Program-made: the position numbers and the translations under genes | In this document: in pieces, positions 5,191 to 8,903 of the stretch | Numbering within the stretch: position 1 is the first letter of the stretch | How the letters are laid out: each line of letters opens with the position of its first letter | The notes under the pieces: generated by a model | The model's input: only the letters and a program-made list of their open reading frames with translations | Databases searched by the model: none | Told to the model about the DNA's origin: nothing | Origin: Gemmatimonadota bacterium | Lineage (GTDB): Bacteria; Gemmatimonadota; Gemmatimonadetes; Gemmatimonadales; Gemmatimonadaceae | Direction: 5' to 3' | DNA length: 8,903 bases | Assembly (NCBI GenBank): GCA_016794735.1 | Contig: JAEUJK010000498.1 | Span: 1 to 8,903, forward strand

Positions 5191-7545
5191 ATGAGAGACA
5201 AGATTTTCTCCCCCTTGGTCGCCTCCGTCGTCCTGCTCGCGGGTTTTGCCGACCTGGTACGCGGCGGCATCCACGCGGCGCCGCTGCTCCTCGTCCTCGC
5301 GTACTGCGTCCTCATCCCGGGTGTGATCCTCGGGCCACGAGAACGCCGCGGTGAGGCTGCCGCCCATCCATATGGAGCGGCCGCGGTCGCAGCGCTCGCG
5401 GTCTTCGGCCTCTACCTGCTCACCCTCGCGCCGTCCACGGCGATGTGGGACACCAGCGAGTACCTCGCGGCGGCATGGACCTTCGGGCTCCCGCACCCGC
5501 CAGGCAATCCGATGTTTGTCATCATCGGGCGCGCGGTGGCGCTGCTGCCGATCGCACCCACCGTGGCGATGCGCATCAACCTCCTGGCCGCGGCCGCGAG
5601 TGCCGTATCGGCGGGGATCTGGTTCCTCATTGTCGCGCGTGCCGTGCGCCCCTGGGCCCCGGATCGTCGCGTGACATGGCTCGTCGGCGGACTCGGCGCG
5701 CTCGTCGGCGCCACGGCATTCACGGTGTGGAACCAGTCCGTGGTGAACGAGAAGGTCTACACGGTCTCGCTGGTCGGGATGGCGCTCTGCTCCTGGTTGA
5801 TGCTGCGCTGGAGTGAATCACCGGATGCTCCTGGGGCCGACCGCTACCTCATGCTCGTGGCCTACCTCGCGGGGCTTGGCTACGCTAACCACATGGCGGG
5901 GATGTTGCCCGTGCCCGCCGCCGGGGTGCTCGTCCTGTGGCGACGACCTGCGACGTTGCTGCGCTGGCGCGTCCTGGTGGCCTGCGCCGGTGCGCTGGTG
6001 CTCGGGCTTACCCCGTTCGCGACGCAGCCAATCCGCTCGGCGCACCAGCCCGCGATCAACGAGGGAGAACCCACGGCATGTCGTGGCGGCTTCGAGTGGT
6101 CATGCACGCTCTCCAAGGGGACCTGGGACGCCTTCCGGTACAACCTCAATCGTGAGCAGTACGGCAAGCCTGACTTGAGTGTGCGCCAGGCGCCATTCAC
6201 CGCGCAGGTCGGGATGTGGTGGCTCTACTTCAAGTGGCAGTGGTTCCGCGACGCCGAGGGAGCCCAGGCGGCGACGCAGGGCGTTCTCGCCGCGTTGTTC
6301 CTGGTGCTTGGGCTCGCGGGGGCGCTGGAGCATCGCCGGCACGATCCGGTGGGGTTCGCGTATTTCGGGCCGCTGGTTTTCACCCTCACGATCGTCCTCA
6401 TCTGGTACCTGAACTTCAGGTACGGCGCCTCGCAGGCGCCGGGGCTCGATGTGCCCCGCGAGGTGCGCGACCGCGACTACTTCTACCTGTGGAGCTTCTC
6501 GGTGTGGGGGCCGTGGGTGGCGCTCGGGCTCGCGGGCATCTGGCGGTCGCTCAGCGGGGACGGGATGCGGCGGGCGGCGTTTGCCGCGCCCGTGCTGGCG
6601 ATCGGCGTGCTGCCGCTGGGGCTCAACTGGCGGGACGCGTCCCGCGCCGGAGACTACACGACGATTGCCTTCGCCCGGGACCTGCTCAACTCCGTGGAGC
6701 CATACGGCATCCTCATCACGGGGGGCGACAACGATACCTTCCCGCTCTGGTATGCCCAGGAGGTGGAGGGGATCCGGCGTGACGTGACGGTCGGGGTGCT
6801 CTCCCTGATGAACACGGACTGGTTTGCCCGCGGCCTGGCGCGGCGGCCGGTGCACCCCTACGACTCGGCAGCAGGGCCGGCGGCGTACCGCGACCGCACG
6901 TGGCCGCGCCCCATGACGCCACCACTCAAGCTCAGCCTGGAAGAGGTGGAGGCGTTGCCCCCGGTGCAGGCGGTCCAGCAGGCCGTCTCGTTCCGGCACG
7001 GCCCCATCGACGCGGTGATCGATCCCCGGCAGCTGCTCAAGATCCAGGGGACGCCGGTCCTCGAGCGCGCGGACCTGATCTTCTTCCGCATGGTCGTCGA
7101 CAACTGGCCGCAACGTCCGGTCTACATCAGCCGCACCACGGGGGATTACGCCGAGCGCATGGGGATGGGGGCGTTTGTCGCGTCGCAGGGGTTGGCGCGA
7201 AAGGTCGTGGGTCCCGTCACGCCATCCGACTCCATGGTGATGGTGGCCGGGAGTGGATGGATGGACGTGCCGCGATCGGCCGCCCTGTGGAAGGAGTTCC
7301 GCGGGCCGCAGGCACTGGTGGACTTCGGCAAGTGGGTGGATCGCCCGTCAGTGAGCACCGCCTTCGCGTACCTCCTGGCCGGGAGCGAACTCGCCGAGGT
7401 GTTGCGCACGCGCGGCGACTCGGGGAGCGCCGCAGTCATGCGACAGGTGGAGTCGGTCGCGCGGTCGGTGCGGTTGGACAACTTGCTGCAACCGGTGGCC
7501 CCGCCACCCCCGGTGGAGCCGGGCAAGTCACCCGGTGGGGGCTGA
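5191..7545 (+). CDS. TMEM260-like (DUF2723) GT-C membrane glycosyltransferase, probable protein O-mannosyltransferase
   Basis: A 784-residue polytopic protein of the DUF2723/TMEM260 family. Human TMEM260 O-mannosylates receptor domains; bacterial members are presumed to transfer sugar from a lipid carrier at the outer face of the inner membrane. The family core starts near residue 72. The acidic motif WDTSEY (86-91) sits in the first outer loop, followed by PHPPGNP (101-107), NQSVVNEKVYT (181-191) and VRDRDYFYLW (425-434). About ten membrane helices run to residue 476. A soluble C-terminal domain follows with GGDNDTFPLWYA (511-522), ending in a Pro/Gly-rich tail. Two additional N-terminal helices (about 7-24 and 30-48) precede the core. 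Cys297 and Cys305 could form a disulfide in an outer loop. GTG 5185 is an alternative start adding two residues; neither has a Shine-Dalgarno site. It lies 36 nt after the protease gene, probably in one transcript. The acceptor and sugar are unknown. Confidence 0.85.
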   Translation: MRDKIFSPLVASVVLLAGFADLVRGGIHAAPLLLVLAYCVLIPGVILGPRERRGEAAAHPYGAAAVAALAVFGLYLLTLAPSTAMWDTSEYLAAAWTFGLPHPPGNPMFVIIGRAVALLPIAPTVAMRINLLAAAASAVSAGIWFLIVARAVRPWAPDRRVTWLVGGLGALVGATAFTVWNQSVVNEKVYTVSLVGMALCSWLMLRWSESPDAPGADRYLMLVAYLAGLGYANHMAGMLPVPAAGVLVLWRRPATLLRWRVLVACAGALVLGLTPFATQPIRSAHQPAINEGEPTACRGGFEWSCTLSKGTWDAFRYNLNREQYGKPDLSVRQAPFTAQVGMWWLYFKWQWFRDAEGAQAATQGVLAALFLVLGLAGALEHRRHDPVGFAYFGPLVFTLTIVLIWYLNFRYGASQAPGLDVPREVRDRDYFYLWSFSVWGPWVALGLAGIWRSLSGDGMRRAAFAAPVLAIGVLPLGLNWRDASRAGDYTTIAFARDLLNSVEPYGILITGGDNDTFPLWYAQEVEGIRRDVTVGVLSLMNTDWFARGLARRPVHPYDSAAGPAAYRDRTWPRPMTPPLKLSLEEVEALPPVQAVQQAVSFRHGPIDAVIDPRQLLKIQGTPVLERADLIFFRMVVDNWPQRPVYISRTTGDYAERMGMGAFVASQGLARKVVGPVTPSDSMVMVAGSGWMDVPRSAALWKEFRGPQALVDFGKWVDRPSVSTAFAYLLAGSELAEVLRTRGDSGSAAVMRQVESVARSVRLDNLLQPVAPPPPVEPGKSPGGG

Positions 7546-7564
7546 TGCACCCGGCGATCAGCCC
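7539..7564. terminator. Bidirectional hairpin terminator between the glycosyltransferase and globin genes
   Basis: GGGCTGAT (7539-7546) and ATCAGCCC (7557-7564) form a perfect 8-bp stem with a 10-nt loop. The left arm includes the TGA stop of the glycosyltransferase gene. The right side continues into TGCTGTCTGTTG, T-rich for this DNA but not a clean T-run. It lies in the 31-nt convergent gap and can serve both genes. Confidence 0.6.
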
Positions 7565-7576
7565 TGCTGTCTGTTG

Positions 7577-7969
7577 CTAGGGTTCGTCCGGGACGTTGCG
7601 CATGTGGTCGGCCAGCGGATGCAGGCGTTCGCGCAACGCTTCGCGGGTGCTCGCCGGCATGTCGTGTTCGTCCAGGGCGCGGTCCATGCACCAGAGCCAC
7701 TCGTCCTTCTCGCGTGAGGCGATGCGAAAGGGCAGGTGCCGGGCGCGCAGCATGGGGTGGCCGTTGCGCTCCACGTAGGTCTGCGGCCCGCCGGTCCAGT
7801 ACGAGAGGTACAGGAAGAGCTTCTCGCGCGATGCCTTGAGCGACGCGGCATGCAGCGCGCGCACATGAACGGCCTCGGGGGCCGTGTCCATCAGGTCGTA
7901 GAAACGGTCCACGAGGCGGCGAACTCCCGCCTCGCCGCCGATCGATTCGTAGGGTGTTGGGGCACTCAT
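7577..7969 (-). CDS. Group II truncated haemoglobin (trHbO/YjbI-like)
   Basis: A 130-residue cytoplasmic 2-on-2 haem globin, normal in length. Family marks in order: YESIGGEAGVRRLVDRFY, with Tyr24 as the likely B10 tyrosine lining the distal pocket; SREKLFLYLSYWTGGP (47-62); the strongly conserved GHPMLRARHLPF (70-81) with His78 as proximal haem ligand; and EWLWCM (90-95), where Trp91 matches the invariant G8 tryptophan of group II. The His-to-Trp spacing of 13 equals that of Mycobacterium tuberculosis trHbO as I recall it. Group II members bind oxygen tightly and are linked to oxygen, NO or peroxide chemistry; the role here is not shown. The ATG at 7969 is the start, with no Shine-Dalgarno site but a TATCCT hexamer 7 nt upstream. 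The gene is followed at its 3' end by the shared terminator hairpin. The DUF5916 gene upstream on the same strand is separated by a hairpin, so this is probably its own unit. Confidence 0.93.
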   Translation of the reverse strand: MSAPTPYESIGGEAGVRRLVDRFYDLMDTAPEAVHVRALHAASLKASREKLFLYLSYWTGGPQTYVERNGHPMLRARHLPFRIASREKDEWLWCMDRALDEHDMPASTREALRERLHPLADHMRNVPDEP

Positions 7970-7976
7970 GTCACGC

Positions 7977-7982
7977 AGGATA
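7977..7982 (-). promoter_or_regulatory. Candidate -10 element of the globin gene (leaderless)
   Basis: On the minus strand TATCCT ends 7 nt before the ATG at 7969. No Shine-Dalgarno site intervenes. The best -35 candidate, ATGCCG with an 18-nt spacer, is weak. Confidence 0.35.
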
Positions 7983-7990
7983 GCGACGGG

Positions 7991-8033
7991 CGCTGCCGCG
8001 CGGCATCGGGAAGGGCACCGCGAGGCGGCAGCG
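7991..8033 (-). terminator. Strong hairpin after the DUF5916 gene
   Basis: CGCTGCCGC (7991-7999) and GCGGCAGCG (8025-8033) form a perfect 9-bp stem. Inside it, GCGG (8000-8003) pairs with CCGC (8018-8021), leaving a 3-nt bulge. It begins 12 nt after the DUF5916 stop and ends just upstream of the globin -10-like hexamer, so it probably terminates DUF5916 transcription. There is no T-run, and a regulatory role at the globin promoter is possible. Confidence 0.45.
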
Positions 8034-8045
8034 TACGCGCGCGGC

Positions 8046-8903
8046 TCAATACCTGAAGAGCCGATTCACCTTCACGACGAACGCGCGGTTCTTGAGGCCG
8101 CGCACCGTGGTCGGGGTCGCGAACCGGTCGTCGGTGGTGTCGCGTTCGTCGGTGTAGACGAGGAACAGCTCGCTGCCCGGCGCGTACTCCCACCGGAAGC
8201 GGATGTTCGTGCCGAACGCGCGATCCGCCGAGCTGTATTGCAGCAGCGCGCTCGTGAACATGAGCGGGGTGAAGGCGTAGTCCACTCGGGCGCGGCTGAT
8301 GCGCGTCGTGAACGAGCCGGCCGATCGTTCCACGCGCGTCACCGAGAAGGTGGGTTCGACGGCAAGGCGCGTGAGGAGCGAAATGCGCCCTGATGCGAGC
8401 CCGCCCGGGCCGATGGTGACGCTGCGGATCTTCCCGTCGTAGAACTCGCCCACCTTCACCGCCACGGTTCCGGAAGCGCGGCGTTGCGCACCGAACGCGT
8501 AGGACACCGTCACATCGTCGAAGGTGTAGCCACCGGCCGGGATTGGCGTCGGCGATCCCGACGGGGTGAACGGTTGTCGCAGGAACTCGTAGTCGCGCTG
8601 TGCATCTATGGATACGCGATCGCTGTTGGCCAGCTCGGCGTCGAAGTGCCCGTCGACGATGCGGGTCTCCACGACGCCGCCACCACCTTCCACGTACTCG
8701 CCCGACGTCGTGAAGGTGTACTTGCGCACCCGGGTCATGTCGGCCGGGCGTGGGCTGAAGCGCAACTGTCCCCACGCCCGATTGAAGTCCCAGCGCCGAC
8801 GGAAACCCACCTGGGGATCGAAGTTCGCGCCCACCTTGAGGAACTCGGCGCGCGCGCCGTACCGGTCCACGCTGTAGTCGACGATGCCCTGGTAACTCTG
8901 GTC
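8046..8903 (-). CDS. DUF5916-family outer-membrane protein, C-terminal 285 residues (5' end outside window)
   Basis: The frame is open to the window edge on the minus strand; the GTG at 8870 is internal, since the preceding residues DQSYQGIVDYS fit the family. Recognisable DUF5916 features are DRYGARAEFLKVGANFDPQV with the following GFRRRWDFNR, then LRFSPRP, and the ending ELFLVYTDERDT followed by AFVVKVNRLFRY. Alternating hydrophobic and polar residues throughout suggest beta strands, and the terminal aromatic Tyr is typical of outer-membrane barrels assembled by the BAM machinery. Full-length relatives usually carry an N-terminal family-9 carbohydrate-binding-like domain before the DUF5916 barrel; that part is not visible here. 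Function is not established: relatives are often named hydrolase or carbohydrate-binding, without proof. It is transcribed toward the globin gene, 76 nt away, with a hairpin between. Confidence 0.8.
   Translation of the reverse strand, partial: DQSYQGIVDYSVDRYGARAEFLKVGANFDPQVGFRRRWDFNRAWGQLRFSPRPADMTRVRKYTFTTSGEYVEGGGGVVETRIVDGHFDAELANSDRVSIDAQRDYEFLRQPFTPSGSPTPIPAGGYTFDDVTVSYAFGAQRRASGTVAVKVGEFYDGKIRSVTIGPGGLASGRISLLTRLAVEPTFSVTRVERSAGSFTTRISRARVDYAFTPLMFTSALLQYSSADRAFGTNIRFRWEYAPGSELFLVYTDERDTTDDRFATPTTVRGLKNRAFVVKVNRLFRY

Noticed and set aside
5193..5210. Imperfect palindrome GAGACAAGATTTTCTC over the glycosyltransferase start, as a second operator
   Set aside because: The only perfectly paired outer arms are 4 bp and it lies after the start codon. 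Only the shared GAGACAA heptamer is notable, and that may be chance.
6100..7113. 337-residue minus-strand frame opposite the glycosyltransferase gene
   Set aside because: No domain, biased composition, and the + strand frame has conserved family motifs throughout this stretch.
1..8903. tRNA, rRNA, CRISPR array, insertion sequence or phage genes
   Set aside because: No cloverleaf, spaced direct repeats, transposase or phage-type frame was seen, and the coding genes leave gaps of at most 81 nt.

Overview
The window is about 70% G+C by eye and almost fully coding. It holds seven protein genes, two of them cut by the window edges, and no RNA gene, insertion sequence or CRISPR array. The combination is a divergent galactokinase-like kinase, a BlaI/M56 pair, a TMEM260-like (DUF2723) membrane glycosyltransferase, a group II truncated haemoglobin and a DUF5916 outer-membrane protein. 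This suits a Gram-negative soil-type bacterium such as Gemmatimonadota or a similar phylum. That placement is inference from gene content and composition, since no marker gene is present.

Layout. Positions 1-2079 (+) carry the end of an ABC-exporter permease (FtsX/MacB fold) followed after 5 nt by its HlyD-type periplasmic adaptor, the tail of an efflux or envelope-export operon. Converging on it, with only 4 nt between stop codons, is a GHMP kinase of the galactokinase family (2084-3421, -). A divergent control region of about 70 bp (3422-3492) holds a TTGACA box and a GACAA/TTGTC inverted repeat directly before a BlaI/MecI-type repressor (3493-3882, +). Then come an M56 (BlaR1-like) membrane metalloprotease (3964-5154, +) and, 36 nt on, a large TMEM260-like glycosyltransferase (5191-7545, +). 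A GC-rich hairpin across its stop codon probably ends this unit and also the convergent truncated haemoglobin gene (7577-7969, -). The window closes with the C-terminal part of a DUF5916 outer-membrane protein (8046-8903, -), separated from the globin gene by a strong hairpin.

How the genes may work together. The repressor-protease pair is the classic proteolysis-relieved switch. Here it lacks the penicillin-binding sensor and ends in a HEAT-like tail, and it stands directly upstream of a glycosyltransferase. The best candidate for something new is therefore a BlaI/M56 switch controlling envelope protein glycosylation. Operon membership is inferred from spacing and orientation only.

Other points. 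The galactokinase-like protein has a changed sugar-binding motif. Several starts lack a Shine-Dalgarno sequence but have a -10-like hexamer 6-7 nt before the ATG, which suggests leaderless mRNAs. The octamer CGTTAGGC recurs on one strand only.
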